Below, in pieces: positions 17,152 to 25,639 of a stretch of DNA of 34,042 nucleotides. The notes beneath the pieces were generated by a model. The model had not been told where the DNA came from. It saw only the letters and a list, made by a program, of their open reading frames with translations, and did not search any database. Source of the stretch: Bacteroidales bacterium (GTDB lineage Bacteria > Bacteroidota > Bacteroidia > Bacteroidales > UBA932). Numbering within the stretch: position 1 is the stretch's first letter; every line of letters begins with the position of its first letter. A program made the position numbers and the translations under genes. The stretch is from assembly GCA_024681565.1 (NCBI GenBank), contig JAILAO010000084.1:1-34042 (forward strand), read 5' to 3'.

Positions 17152-18605
17152 CCCCGGGCCCGTTTGTCAAAGATCATCGCGACGACCGCCAGCACAGGAT
17201 AGATCTCGATCCGCCCCAGGAACATATCGACCGTAAAAAGCAGTTTGCCCAGCATGGGCACGCTGTTGAAAGAGCCCATCGTACCCAGGGCCCCGTAAGC
17301 CGGTCCCACATTGCCCAGACTCGTGACCGATGCGATGAAACTGTTCTGGTGGTCCACGCCGACCGCGAGACTGATCAGGATGGAAAGCGCCAGCAGGAAC
17401 CCGTACAGGGCAAGGTACAACAGGTGCGGAGAGACTTCCTCATCCCGCAGGATGCGGTCGCCCATCCGGACTTCATTGATCGAAGAAGGATGCAGGATGC
17501 TGTTGACCCGGCGTCCGGTCGCCTTGAAAAACAGGATCACACGGTCCACCTTGACACCGCCGGAGGTGGATCCGGCACTGCCGCACATGACGGCGGAGAA
17601 CATCAGGACCATGATGATCCAGAGCGGCCACCGGGCATTGTCCAGGATGGCGAATCCGGAAGTGGACGTGACGCAGAGCGTTTCGAAGAATCCGTTCCAC
17701 ACGGCATTCTTCCAGGTCGGGCAGATGCCGTTGAGCTTGAGGCCGGTCCCGACGACCAGCGCAACCACGACGATCGACAGGGTATAGAACTTCACGACCG
17801 GGTTGTTCAGCGGTTTCAGCGAACGCGTCACGACAGACAGGTACACCAGACCGAAGTGAATGGACGACAAGTACATGAAGACCATCGTGATGCCTTCGAT
17901 CCAGCGGGAATCAAAGGCCGCGATCGAAGTGTTGCGCGAACTGAATCCTCCTGTCGCACTGACGCTCATCGCATGGCAGATGGCGTCGAAAACGGGCATT
18001 CCGGCCAGCATGTAGGCGATGAACGAAAGCACCAGCAGGGCCAGGTAAACATATGCGAAGATATAGACGGTCTTGTTGGTCCGGGTGGAATAACCGCCCC
18101 GCGACAGCGAGGTCAGTTCCATGTTGGTCAGACGGATCTTCATCTGGTTGGAACCCGGAATCACGAGCAGCAGGAAGACGACGACTCCCAAACCGCCGAT
18201 GAAATGGGTGGAGGCACGCCAGAAAAGCAGGCTTTTCGGCAGGCCCTCCACATTGTCCAGGATGGTGGCGCCCGTCGTCGTGAATCCGCTCACGGACTCG
18301 AACCATGCGTTCTGCAGGGTGAACGGTCCCCCCCAGAGGGCATACGGGAGCATCCCGAAAATAAAGGAGAGCAACCAGGACAGGAAGATGATCACATAGC
18401 CTTCCTTCAAGGTAATCGCCGGCACGTTGCGGACGAAAATGAAGGGGAAAATCCCTACGATGAACGTGATCAGGAAAGAAATGGAGAGGGCGGCCAGCGC
18501 GGAATCATGGCCGTTCAGCAGGGATACGCCCACCGACAGCAGCATAAAGAGCGCACTGACCAGAAGGGCGAAACCGATATTCCTGCTGATGACCTTCCAA
18601 TTCAT
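17148..18605 (-). CDS. trkH: Trk-type potassium uptake channel subunit
   Basis: Inner-membrane K+ translocation subunit of 485 residues with about ten hydrophobic helices in the four-fold pseudo-repeat of the TrkH/KtrB family. The four selectivity-filter segments are recognisable: GFTTTGATIL, SVSATGGFSS, TSTSGFAIL and SLGNVGPAYG. TrkH normally works with the cytosolic NAD-binding gating subunit TrkA, which is not in this window. Instead the gene is preceded, with an ATGA overlap, by a HAMP-containing membrane sensor and followed, again with ATGA, by the RecD-like helicase. Expression is probably driven by the promoter upstream of the sensor gene. Confidence 0.95.
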   Translation of the reverse strand: MNWKVISRNIGFALLVSALFMLLSVGVSLLNGHDSALAALSISFLITFIVGIFPFIFVRNVPAITLKEGYVIIFLSWLLSFIFGMLPYALWGGPFTLQNAWFESVSGFTTTGATILDNVEGLPKSLLFWRASTHFIGGLGVVVFLLLVIPGSNQMKIRLTNMELTSLSRGGYSTRTNKTVYIFAYVYLALLVLSFIAYMLAGMPVFDAICHAMSVSATGGFSSRNTSIAAFDSRWIEGITMVFMYLSSIHFGLVYLSVVTRSLKPLNNPVVKFYTLSIVVVALVVGTGLKLNGICPTWKNAVWNGFFETLCVTSTSGFAILDNARWPLWIIMVLMFSAVMCGSAGSTSGGVKVDRVILFFKATGRRVNSILHPSSINEVRMGDRILRDEEVSPHLLYLALYGFLLALSILISLAVGVDHQNSFIASVTSLGNVGPAYGALGTMGSFNSVPMLGKLLFTVDMFLGRIEIYPVLAVVAMIFDKRARG

Positions 18606-19426
18606 TGCCGACCCATCATCTTGATCCGGCTGCGAAACTGCCGGTTCTCGTTCGCCAGCTCGGTGATCCCGTTATTCAGCTGGGCAAGCTGGTCGTCACC
18701 GTCGAACTTGACGGTGTATTTCTTGTCCTGGGAGCGATAGGCGTCCAGGCCATCGAGCATCCTGTAAAGCGGATTGACATAATAGGCCAGCAGGAAGAGC
18801 AGCAGCATCAGGACGAGCAGCAGGCCCACGCCTACCGCCACGATACCCGGGATGATGCTCCGGTAGAATCCGCGCTCGAAAGTCTCGGAGTTCTTCTCCA
18901 GGTCCAGGTAAATGGCATGGGAGAGATATTCCAGGTCATTGCGCAGCCGCTCGTAGCGCGGTTGCAGCCGCTCGAAGTACCAGGACCGGGAATCAATGAA
19001 ATCCGACTGCATCACGTCCTCCAGTTCAAGCGAGGTGAGCATATAGGCGGAATACGAATACATCACCGAATCCGCCAGCGGACGGACCTGGTTGGAGGCG
19101 ACGCTCATCCGGAGCGAGTCGCAATGCGACTTGAAGTATCCGTCATCGAAATCCGGCACCCGCAGGGAGGTCTCGTCCCCGATCACTTCCAGGATCTGAA
19201 GGTTGTAGGTATTGCTCATGTCGGCCAGCCGGTTGGCTACGTTGATGCTGCTGATATCATCCGCAATCAGCTCCGAAACGTAGTTGCTCATGCTGGTGTA
19301 TTCCATCACCGAAATGATGGAGGAAACCAGCAGGATCACGGCGATCGAAGAAAGGCTCAAAATCAGCTTTGCCCGCATCGAAAGACGCGTAGACCGCAGG
19401 CATTTGAAGATTTTTCGGCTCGACAT
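18602..19426 (-). CDS. Membrane sensor-like protein with HAMP-type region and no kinase or output domain
   Basis: A 274-residue inner-membrane protein. TM1 spans about 21-41 and TM2 about 191-217. Between them is a helical extracytoplasmic domain of about 150 residues resembling the four-helix-bundle sensors of chemoreceptors and histidine kinases. After TM2, NPLYRMLDGL begins a HAMP-like segment with the characteristic Pro, and the chain ends in a short coiled coil (LAQLNNGITELANENRQF) with no histidine-kinase, cyclase or methyl-accepting domain. The stop overlaps the trkH ATG. It may be a regulator or accessory subunit of TrkH, or a kinase remnant. The ORF is clean and the overlaps are intact, so decay is not evident. 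Confidence 0.75.
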   Translation of the reverse strand: MSSRKIFKCLRSTRLSMRAKLILSLSSIAVILLVSSIISVMEYTSMSNYVSELIADDISSINVANRLADMSNTYNLQILEVIGDETSLRVPDFDDGYFKSHCDSLRMSVASNQVRPLADSVMYSYSAYMLTSLELEDVMQSDFIDSRSWYFERLQPRYERLRNDLEYLSHAIYLDLEKNSETFERGFYRSIIPGIVAVGVGLLLVLMLLLFLLAYYVNPLYRMLDGLDAYRSQDKKYTVKFDGDDQLAQLNNGITELANENRQFRSRIKMMGRQ

Positions 19427-19451
19427 TATTAAATTCTTTCAAGAATAATGA

Positions 19452-19459
19452 CAAATATA
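19452..19459 (-). promoter_or_regulatory. Promoter -7 box for the HAMP-trkH-helicase-peptidase operon
   Basis: TATATTTG on the minus strand, 25 bases from the ATG of the HAMP-containing gene. It is the only recognisable promoter for the four overlapping genes downstream. Confidence 0.55.
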
Positions 19460-19472
19460 CGATTTTTTTGTA

Positions 19473-19480
19473 TATTTTTG
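19473..19480 (+). promoter_or_regulatory. Promoter -7 box for the ROK regulator gene
   Basis: TATTTTTG fits TAnnTTTG and lies 24 bases before the ATG at 19505. It is only 13 bases from the opposing -7 box at 19452-19459, so polymerase binding at one should hinder the other. Confidence 0.45.
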
Positions 19481-19504
19481 CGTTGACGCTTACTAGAACC
19501 GATT

Positions 19505-20707
19505 ATGACCTCCACATTCCTTAATGATACTTCGAGCAAAAATGCTACCGTCAAACGGGAGATTCTCAGGCTCTGCATCGCCCACAACAATTACAGTATC
19601 GCAGACTTCAGCCGTGCGCTGGGAATCAGTGTACCGACCATCACCAAATTCATCAGCGAACTGATCGAGGAGAATTTTCTCAAGGACGAAGGAAAGGTAG
19701 GCACTTCCGGCGGCCGCCGCCCCAGCGTGTACGGCCTCAATCCGGATGCAGGTTATTTTGTCGGGGTGGATGTGGCCCGGCATCATTTCCATATCGCCAT
19801 CAGCAACTTCAAGGGCGAGGTCATTTCTTATATCCAGGATATCGAGTTCGTTCTGGAAGCCACCGAGAATTCCTTCCGCACCATGTGCCGCATGGTCATG
19901 GACCAGGTGATCTCCTCCGGCATCCCCTGGATCAAGGTCCTCGGCGTCGGCGTGAGCCTGTCCGGCCGGGTCAACCCCGAAAAGGGATACAGCCTCACCT
20001 ATTTCGTCAGCGACGACCTCCCGCTCAAGAGCATTTTCCAGAAAGAATTCAACGTCCAGGTCAGCATCGAGAACGACTCCCGCGCCATGGCCTACGGCGA
20101 ATACATGTGCCTGGGCAAAAAGGCCGACCCCAACATGATCTTCATCAATGTCAGCTGGGGACTCGGCATGGGCATCATCATGGAGGGCCACCTTTACTAC
20201 GGAAAATCCGGTTATTCCGGTGAACTCGGGCACTTCCCCGTCCTGAACAACGACATCATCTGCCGCTGCGGCAAGGTCGGCTGCCTGGAGACCGGGGCCT
20301 CCGGTTCCGCCCTGCACCGGATGATCATCGAGAAGCTGGGCAAAGGCCATGCCTCTTCGATGTCCGCCACTTACAACAAAAAAGGCGACGTAGAGCTGGA
20401 CGAGATCCTGAAGGCCGTCGAGGAGGGAGACGTGCTCGCCATCGATGCCATCGGCAAGATCGGCGACACGCTGGGCCGGGGCATCTCCGGCGTACTCAAC
20501 GTCTTCAATCCCGGTCTCGTGGTCATCGGCGGCCGTCTGATCGTCGGCAAGGATTATCTGCTGCTGCCCATCAAGACGGCGGTCAACCGTCTTTCCCTGG
20601 CCCGCGTCTCTTCGGATACCACCATCATGCTCTCCCAACTGGGCCGCAAAGCCGCCTCCGTGGGTGACTGTCTGCTCTCCCGGTCCAAGGTTCTCGGCTT
20701 GATGTAG
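19505..20707 (+). CDS. ROK-family transcriptional regulator (NagC/Mlc/XylR type)
   Basis: A 400-residue DNA-binding protein. An N-terminal winged helix-turn-helix (about 15-75, with YSIADFSRALGISVPTITKF) is joined to a ROK sugar-kinase fold. The zinc site is intact: GELGH plus CRCGKVGCLE, the consensus CXCGXXGCXE. The nucleotide-binding DxGxT motif of true ROK kinases is replaced by VDVARHH, so it probably acts as a sugar- or sugar-phosphate-responsive repressor and not as a kinase. The inducer is unknown. Xylose is one possibility, given the xyl genes about 10 kb away, but no shared operator was identified. It is followed after 4 bases by the ABC-F gene. Confidence 0.9.
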   Translation: MTSTFLNDTSSKNATVKREILRLCIAHNNYSIADFSRALGISVPTITKFISELIEENFLKDEGKVGTSGGRRPSVYGLNPDAGYFVGVDVARHHFHIAISNFKGEVISYIQDIEFVLEATENSFRTMCRMVMDQVISSGIPWIKVLGVGVSLSGRVNPEKGYSLTYFVSDDLPLKSIFQKEFNVQVSIENDSRAMAYGEYMCLGKKADPNMIFINVSWGLGMGIIMEGHLYYGKSGYSGELGHFPVLNNDIICRCGKVGCLETGASGSALHRMIIEKLGKGHASSMSATYNKKGDVELDEILKAVEEGDVLAIDAIGKIGDTLGRGISGVLNVFNPGLVVIGGRLIVGKDYLLLPIKTAVNRLSLARVSSDTTIMLSQLGRKAASVGDCLLSRSKVLGLM

Positions 20708-20711
20708 GTCT

Positions 20712-22484
20712 ATGCCCAGTTATCTCCAGATCGAGAACATCTCCAAGGCCTACGGGCCCAAGGTGCTCTTTGAGCACATCGGCTTCAACATCAACGAAGG
20801 AGACAAGATCGCCCTGATCGCCCCCAACGGCACCGGCAAGACTTCGCTCCTGCGCATCCTCGCCGGCGAGGACAAATCCGATTCAGGAGGCCGGATCCTG
20901 TTCCTCAAGGACATCCGCATCGCTTTCCTGCAACAGGAATATGACTACGATCCCGGCCTGACGATTGAAGAACAGGTACTCCGGCACAGCGCCCCCCTGA
21001 CGGCGGATTTCCACGAGGAAGAACGGCGCGATTACCGCCAGCGCGTCCGGGAACTGCTCACCAGTTTCCGCCTGCCGGATCCGGCCAAACCGATGGCGGC
21101 CCTGTCCGGCGGCGAGGTCAAGCGCGTGGCGATCAGCGAACTGCTCGCCCTGCAGGCCGAATTCCTCATCCTGGACGAACCGACGAACCACCTGGACATC
21201 GAAGCCATCGAGTTCCTCGAAGGATACCTGAAACGGAGCCGCTGCACCCTGCTGATGGTCACGCACGACCGTTATTTCCTCGACCGGGTCTGCAACACGG
21301 TGATGGAACTCGACCACGGCGCCATCTACACCTACAAGGGCAATTACCAGAATTTCCTGGAAAAACGGGAAGAGCGCATCGCCCAGTACAATGCCGAAAC
21401 CGACAAGGTCCGAAACCTGCTGCGGCGCGAACTGGAATGGATCCATGCCACCCCCTGCGCCCGCAGCGGCAAAGCCAAATACCGGATCGACGCTTTCCAC
21501 GAACTCTCGGAACGCGCATCCCAGGTCTATTCCACCCAGCAGGTGAATCTGGAAGGGGTGGGCGCCGCATCGCGCCTCGGCAGCAAGATCATCCATTGCA
21601 CGGATGTGTGCTATGATTGGGAAGGCATCCCCATGCTCCGGGATTTTACCTACAATTTCCAGCGTTTCGACAAAGTCGGCATCGTGGGACGCAACGGCGT
21701 CGGCAAGAGCACCTTCCTCGATCTGCTCACGGGCGCGATCGAAGCGGACAGCGGTACCATCGACCGGGGCGAAACGCTCAGGATCGGGTACTACCGCCAG
21801 CAGGGCATGGAGTTCCGGCCCGGAGACACGGTCCTGGACATCGTCCCGGACACCCGGCTGCTGGGGCGCTTCCTCTTCCCGCACGACATGCTCTCCACCC
21901 GCGTGGAACGGCTTTCCGGCGGCGAAAAGCGTCGGCTCTACCTGCTCACCATCCTGCTGCAGGAGCCCAATCTGCTCATCCTCGACGAACCGACCAACGA
22001 CCTGGACATCGTCACCCTCAACATCCTGGAAGAATATCTCAAGGAATTCCAGGGCAGCCTGCTGATCGTCAGCCACGACCGTCATTTCCTCGACCGGGTC
22101 ACCGACCACCTGCTGGTCTTCTGCGGCGAAGGCGTGGTCAAAGATTTCATCGGCTCTTTCTCCGAGTACCGGGCCTACATCTACGACATCGAAGCGCAGC
22201 GCCGGACGGCGGGCGCAACCGCACGCGCCAAGGCCGCCCCGCCCAGACAGGAACCGTCCGCATCGGAAGCCAGACCCCGGAAACTGAGCTGGAAAGAACA
22301 GCGGGAGCTCGAATCCATCGAGGCCGAACTCCCCCGGCTCGAGGCCGAAAAAGCGGAACTCGAGACCCGGATGTCTTCCGGTGCCCTCCCCTACACCGAA
22401 CTCCAGGAGGCTTCCGCCCGCATCCAGACGCTGATAGACGAAATCAGCCAGCGCGAACTGCGCTGGCTGGAACTGTCTGAGTAA
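20712..22484 (+). CDS. ABC-F family ATPase, Uup-like
   Basis: A soluble 590-residue protein with two ABC domains and no membrane part. Domain 1 has Walker A APNGTGKT (37-44), signature LSGGEVKR (131-138) and Walker B LILDEPTNHLD. Domain 2 has GRNGVGKST (326-334), LSGGEKRR (401-408) and LILDEPTNDLD. The interdomain linker carries the TPCARSGKAKYRID motif, the counterpart of the Uup-type P-R-x-x-K-x-R segment. An Ala/Pro-rich spacer (500-525) leads to a C-terminal coiled coil (525-590). ABC-F proteins act on the ribosome, or in the case of Uup also on branched DNA. Resistance-type (ARE) ABC-F proteins are less likely given the C-terminal coiled coil. Probably co-transcribed with the ROK gene. 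Confidence 0.9.
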   Translation: MPSYLQIENISKAYGPKVLFEHIGFNINEGDKIALIAPNGTGKTSLLRILAGEDKSDSGGRILFLKDIRIAFLQQEYDYDPGLTIEEQVLRHSAPLTADFHEEERRDYRQRVRELLTSFRLPDPAKPMAALSGGEVKRVAISELLALQAEFLILDEPTNHLDIEAIEFLEGYLKRSRCTLLMVTHDRYFLDRVCNTVMELDHGAIYTYKGNYQNFLEKREERIAQYNAETDKVRNLLRRELEWIHATPCARSGKAKYRIDAFHELSERASQVYSTQQVNLEGVGAASRLGSKIIHCTDVCYDWEGIPMLRDFTYNFQRFDKVGIVGRNGVGKSTFLDLLTGAIEADSGTIDRGETLRIGYYRQQGMEFRPGDTVLDIVPDTRLLGRFLFPHDMLSTRVERLSGGEKRRLYLLTILLQEPNLLILDEPTNDLDIVTLNILEEYLKEFQGSLLIVSHDRHFLDRVTDHLLVFCGEGVVKDFIGSFSEYRAYIYDIEAQRRTAGATARAKAAPPRQEPSASEARPRKLSWKEQRELESIEAELPRLEAEKAELETRMSSGALPYTELQEASARIQTLIDEISQRELRWLELSE

Positions 22485-22495
22485 AAGCGCGGAGA

Positions 22496-24151
22496 CTACT
22501 CCGGTTTGTAAGAATCCTTGAGGGAGACGGTCTTGTTGAAGATGACCTTCTCCGGCGTGGAATCCTTGTCCTTGACATAATAACCGGTGCGCTCGAACTG
22601 CACGGCAAGGCCCGAAGCATCCTCCAGCAGGGCAGGCTCGGCCAGACCGCATCCCAGGGTAAGCGACCCGGGATTCAGGAAATCCTTGTAATCCTTGTCC
22701 TCCGGCACCTGGCTCATGTCGGCAAGCGTGAAGAGCCGGTCGTAGTTGCGCAGTTCAATCTGCCTGGCATAGTCGCAGGAGACCCAGTGGATCGTGCCCT
22801 TGACGGAGCGCCACTCGCCGCCGCCCGGCTTCGTGGTCGGATCGTAAGTGCATTCCAACTCCACGACATTGCCGTCGGCGTCCTTGACGACTTTCTCGCA
22901 CTTGATGATATAGGTGTACTTCAGCCGCACTTCTCCGTCCGGCTTGAGGCGGAAGAATTTCTTCGGAGCATCCTCCATGAAATCGGCGCGTTCGATCCAG
23001 AGCGTGCCGGTGAAGGGCACCTTGCGGGTCGCACCTTCCGGCTCGGCCGGATTGAGCGGGCAGTCGAACCACTCCACCTGTCCTTCCGGCCAGTTGGTCA
23101 GGGTAACCTTGACCGGATCCTGCACGACCATGTAGCGGTTGGCGCGGGCATTGAGGTCCTGACGGACGCACCACTCCAGCAACTGGATATCCATCAGCTG
23201 GTCGCGCTTGCTGACACCGATCTTGTCGCAGAACATCTTGAGCGCGTCCGGCGTATAGCCGCGGCGGCGCACGCCGCACAGCGTCGGCATCCGCGGATCG
23301 TCCCAGCCGGCGACAAGGCCCTTCTGCACCAGCTCCAGGAGCTTGCGCTTGCTCATCAGGGTATAGGTCAGGTTGAGCCGGGCGAACTCGTACTGGTGGG
23401 ACGGGTAAATCCCGAGCGTCTCGATGAACCAGTCATAGAGCGGACGGTGTACGTCGAATTCCAGGGTGCAGATGGAATGGGTGATATGTTCGATGGAATC
23501 GCACTGGCCGTGGGTGAAATCGTACATCGGATAGATGCACCATTTATCACCGGTACGGTGGTGTGAGGCATGTTTGATCCGGTAAAGGAGCGGGTCGCGC
23601 ATCATCATGTTGGGATGCGCCATGTCGATCCTGGCACGCAGGACCTTTTCGCCGTCGGCGTATTTCCCGTCGCGCATCTCCCGGAACAGCCGGAGATTCT
23701 CTTCGACACTGCGGTTGCGGAACGGGCTCTCGATGCCCGGCTTGTCCACGGTACCGCGGCCCCTGGAGATCTCCTCCTGGGTCTGGTCATCTACATAGGC
23801 GAGCCCGCGCAGGATGAGTTCCTCGGCCCACGCATACAGCTGGTCGAAATAGTCGGACGCATAGCACTCCTTCTCCCACTGGAAACCGAGCCACTTGATA
23901 TCCTCTTTGATGGAGTCCACATATTCGACATCCTCTTTGACGGGATTGGTATCGTCATAGCGGAGATTGGTCTTGCCGCCATATTTCATCGCCAGGCCGA
24001 AATTGATGCACAGGGACTTGGCATGTCCCAGATGCAGGTAGCCGTTGGGCTCCGGCGGGAAACGGGTCAGGATGGACGGCACCTTGCCGCTGGCGAGGTC
24101 GCTCTCGATGATTTCTTCCAGGAAATTGAGTCTCTTCTCGTTCTCTTCCAT
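22496..24151 (-). CDS. glnS: Glutaminyl-tRNA synthetase
   Basis: Class I aminoacyl-tRNA synthetase that charges tRNA-Gln. The HIGH-type motif is HLGH (40-43) after RFPPEPNGY, and the KMSKS counterpart is LMSKRKL. The DDTNP segment and the C-terminal anticodon-binding beta-barrels are present. Its 551 residues compare with 554 in E. coli GlnS. The catalytic domain carries GlnRS-type signatures and not those of GltX. It converges on the ABC-F gene with an 11-base gap and has its own promoter, divergent from yicC. Confidence 0.97.
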   Translation of the reverse strand: MEENEKRLNFLEEIIESDLASGKVPSILTRFPPEPNGYLHLGHAKSLCINFGLAMKYGGKTNLRYDDTNPVKEDVEYVDSIKEDIKWLGFQWEKECYASDYFDQLYAWAEELILRGLAYVDDQTQEEISRGRGTVDKPGIESPFRNRSVEENLRLFREMRDGKYADGEKVLRARIDMAHPNMMMRDPLLYRIKHASHHRTGDKWCIYPMYDFTHGQCDSIEHITHSICTLEFDVHRPLYDWFIETLGIYPSHQYEFARLNLTYTLMSKRKLLELVQKGLVAGWDDPRMPTLCGVRRRGYTPDALKMFCDKIGVSKRDQLMDIQLLEWCVRQDLNARANRYMVVQDPVKVTLTNWPEGQVEWFDCPLNPAEPEGATRKVPFTGTLWIERADFMEDAPKKFFRLKPDGEVRLKYTYIIKCEKVVKDADGNVVELECTYDPTTKPGGGEWRSVKGTIHWVSCDYARQIELRNYDRLFTLADMSQVPEDKDYKDFLNPGSLTLGCGLAEPALLEDASGLAVQFERTGYYVKDKDSTPEKVIFNKTVSLKDSYKPE

Positions 24152-24174
24152 ATGTCTCTTATCGGTAAATCGCG

Positions 24175-24182
24175 CAAAATTA
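24175..24182 (-). promoter_or_regulatory. Promoter -7 box for glnS
   Basis: TAATTTTG on the minus strand, 23 bases from the glnS start codon. It is separated from the opposing yicC -7 box by only 12 bases. Confidence 0.5.
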
Positions 24183-24194
24183 CGAATAAATCTG

Positions 24195-24202
24195 TAAATT
24201 TG
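24195..24202 (+). promoter_or_regulatory. Promoter -7 box for yicC
   Basis: TAAATTTG lies 22 bases before the yicC ATG. No convincing -33 element was seen on this strand; the expected region overlaps the glnS promoter. Confidence 0.5.
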
Positions 24203-24224
24203 CGAGCCAAAACAAACACCAGCG

Positions 24225-25103
24225 ATGATAAAATCGATGACCGGCTACGGCAAAGGGATTGCCGAGCTCTCCACGGGGCGACTTACCCTCGAAATCAGAA
24301 CCCTCAACGGGAAAAACTGCGACATCAATATCAAATCCTCCCTGCTGCCCAAAGACAAGGAGCTGACCGTGCGCAAGATCCTCACGGAGGCCCTGCAGCG
24401 CGGGACGGTCGATGTACTCCTGACTTTCGAGCCCAAGGCGGGCGCCACGGCGCGCAAGATTGATGCGGGTGTGGTCGAGAACTACTACGAACAAGTGATG
24501 GCCATCAGCGGCCAGGTCGGCCTCGGGACCTTACCGAAACCGGATTATCTGGAAGCGATCCTGCGTTTCCCCGATGTTTTTGATGCCGGCAAGCAGGAAA
24601 GCATTCCCGAGGAGGAATGGCCTGTGGTAGAAGCGGCCCTCCGGGAAGCATTGAAGACCCTGGACGCATTCCGCAGCCAGGAAGGAGCCGTCCTCTACGC
24701 CGATGTAACTTCGCGCGTGGCGAAGATCCTCGCTCTATACGGCGAGGTCGAGAGCCACGAAACCGAACGTCTGGATGCAGTCCGCGAGCGTCTGCTCAAA
24801 GCGGCGGAGGACCTGCATGTCAAACTGGATCCGGAGCGTTTCGAGCAGGAGATGATTTTCTACCTTGAGAAGCTGGACATCAACGAAGAAAAAGTCCGGC
24901 TGCGCCAGCATTGCAAATACTTCATGGACACCATCGACGGGGAGCCGTATCCCGGCAAGAAACTCGGATTCATCATCCAGGAAATGGGCCGTGAGATCAA
25001 CACCACCGGATCCAAGGCCAACCATGCGGAAATACAAAAGCTCGTCGTTCAGATGAAAGACGAGCTCGAAAAAATCCGTGAACAGTCGATGAATATCCTG
25101 TAA
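24225..25103 (+). CDS. yicC: YicC-family endoribonuclease-like protein
   Basis: A 292-residue member of the YicC/YloC family. It has the conserved N-terminus MIKSMTGYGKG and the RTLNGKNCDINIK block. The conserved C-terminal domain has GKKLGFIIQEMGREINTTGSKA, ending in NHAEIQKLVVQMKDELEKIREQ. E. coli YicC has been described as an RNA-cleaving protein involved in small-RNA turnover; the role in Bacteroidetes is not established. In many bacteria yicC precedes guanylate kinase (gmk), but here the next gene is the convergent bactofilin, 5 bases away. Confidence 0.93.
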   Translation: MIKSMTGYGKGIAELSTGRLTLEIRTLNGKNCDINIKSSLLPKDKELTVRKILTEALQRGTVDVLLTFEPKAGATARKIDAGVVENYYEQVMAISGQVGLGTLPKPDYLEAILRFPDVFDAGKQESIPEEEWPVVEAALREALKTLDAFRSQEGAVLYADVTSRVAKILALYGEVESHETERLDAVRERLLKAAEDLHVKLDPERFEQEMIFYLEKLDINEEKVRLRQHCKYFMDTIDGEPYPGKKLGFIIQEMGREINTTGSKANHAEIQKLVVQMKDELEKIREQSMNIL

Positions 25104-25108
25104 CGGAC

Positions 25109-25624
25109 CTACGAAGCCTGCGGCGTTGCGGGCTTCGGAGCCTCCTGCACGGCCGGCTTCGGAGCGACGGGTTTCGGAGCGGCAGCCCGGGCGGGTGCGG
25201 AAGCGGAAGACTTCCGGACCATGGTTGCGACCAGTTGTTCGTACTCCTGTTCATTAATCATTTTGAAAGAGCCGTTGATCTGGGCTCCCATCTCGACCTG
25301 GATCTTGCGGACATGGATGTTGCCGTTGACAACAGACGAACTCTTGAGGGAGAGCTGGTCCTTGACGAAGATATCCCCGTCCATCTTGCCCCAGAAGTCC
25401 ACATTCGTGCAGAACAACCTTCCGGAAAGCTGGGCCGACTCGCCCACCACGATTTTGCCCTCGGAAAAGAGCGTACCGTCTACCTGGCCATCTACCCGGA
25501 TATCGGTTGAGGAGGAGAGGTCTCCCCGGATGGCCGCTCCGTGAGAGATCCTGCTGACATCATTTACATTCTGTTCCATCGTCTTTTGAGGTTTGTTCGG
25601 AACTAAGTTCTTGTTGAGATTCAT
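25109..25624 (-). CDS. Bactofilin (polymer-forming cytoskeletal protein)
   Basis: A 171-residue bactofilin. The central domain (about 28-125) has the right-handed beta-helix pattern of short repeats: GAAIRGDLSSSTDIRVDGQVDG, KIVVGESAQLSG and SVVNGNIHVRKIQVEMGAQING. It is flanked by a short polar N-terminus and an Ala/Pro/Lys-rich disordered tail (about 143-171, repeated PKP units). Bactofilins self-assemble without nucleotides into filaments that organise cell-shape and envelope enzymes. No peptidase M23, the frequent bactofilin neighbour, is present. The start codon lies 15 bases after the secA stop, so the two are probably one transcript. Confidence 0.92.
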   Translation of the reverse strand: MNLNKNLVPNKPQKTMEQNVNDVSRISHGAAIRGDLSSSTDIRVDGQVDGTLFSEGKIVVGESAQLSGRLFCTNVDFWGKMDGDIFVKDQLSLKSSSVVNGNIHVRKIQVEMGAQINGSFKMINEQEYEQLVATMVRKSSASAPARAAAPKPVAPKPAVQEAPKPATPQAS

Positions 25625-25639
25625 GGTGCTGTATCTGTT

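Noticed and set aside
19505..20707. ROK protein as a glucokinase
   Set aside because: It has an N-terminal winged helix-turn-helix and its nucleotide-binding motif is degenerate (VDVARHH), which fits a regulator.
22491..22504. Small hairpin CGGAG-ACTA-CTCCG between the ABC-F gene and glnS as a terminator
   Set aside because: Only five pairs and no T-tract on either strand.
20883..22652. A minus-strand open frame of 589 codons opposite the ABC-F gene
   Set aside because: Same antisense effect: the ABC-F frame has complete paired ABC motifs and the opposite frame has none.
25111..25138. Inverted repeat GAAGCC...GGCTTC near the convergent yicC/bactofilin ends as a bidirectional terminator
   Set aside because: It lies inside the Pro/Ala-rich coding tail of the bactofilin, where repeated codons produce such matches, and has no T-tract.
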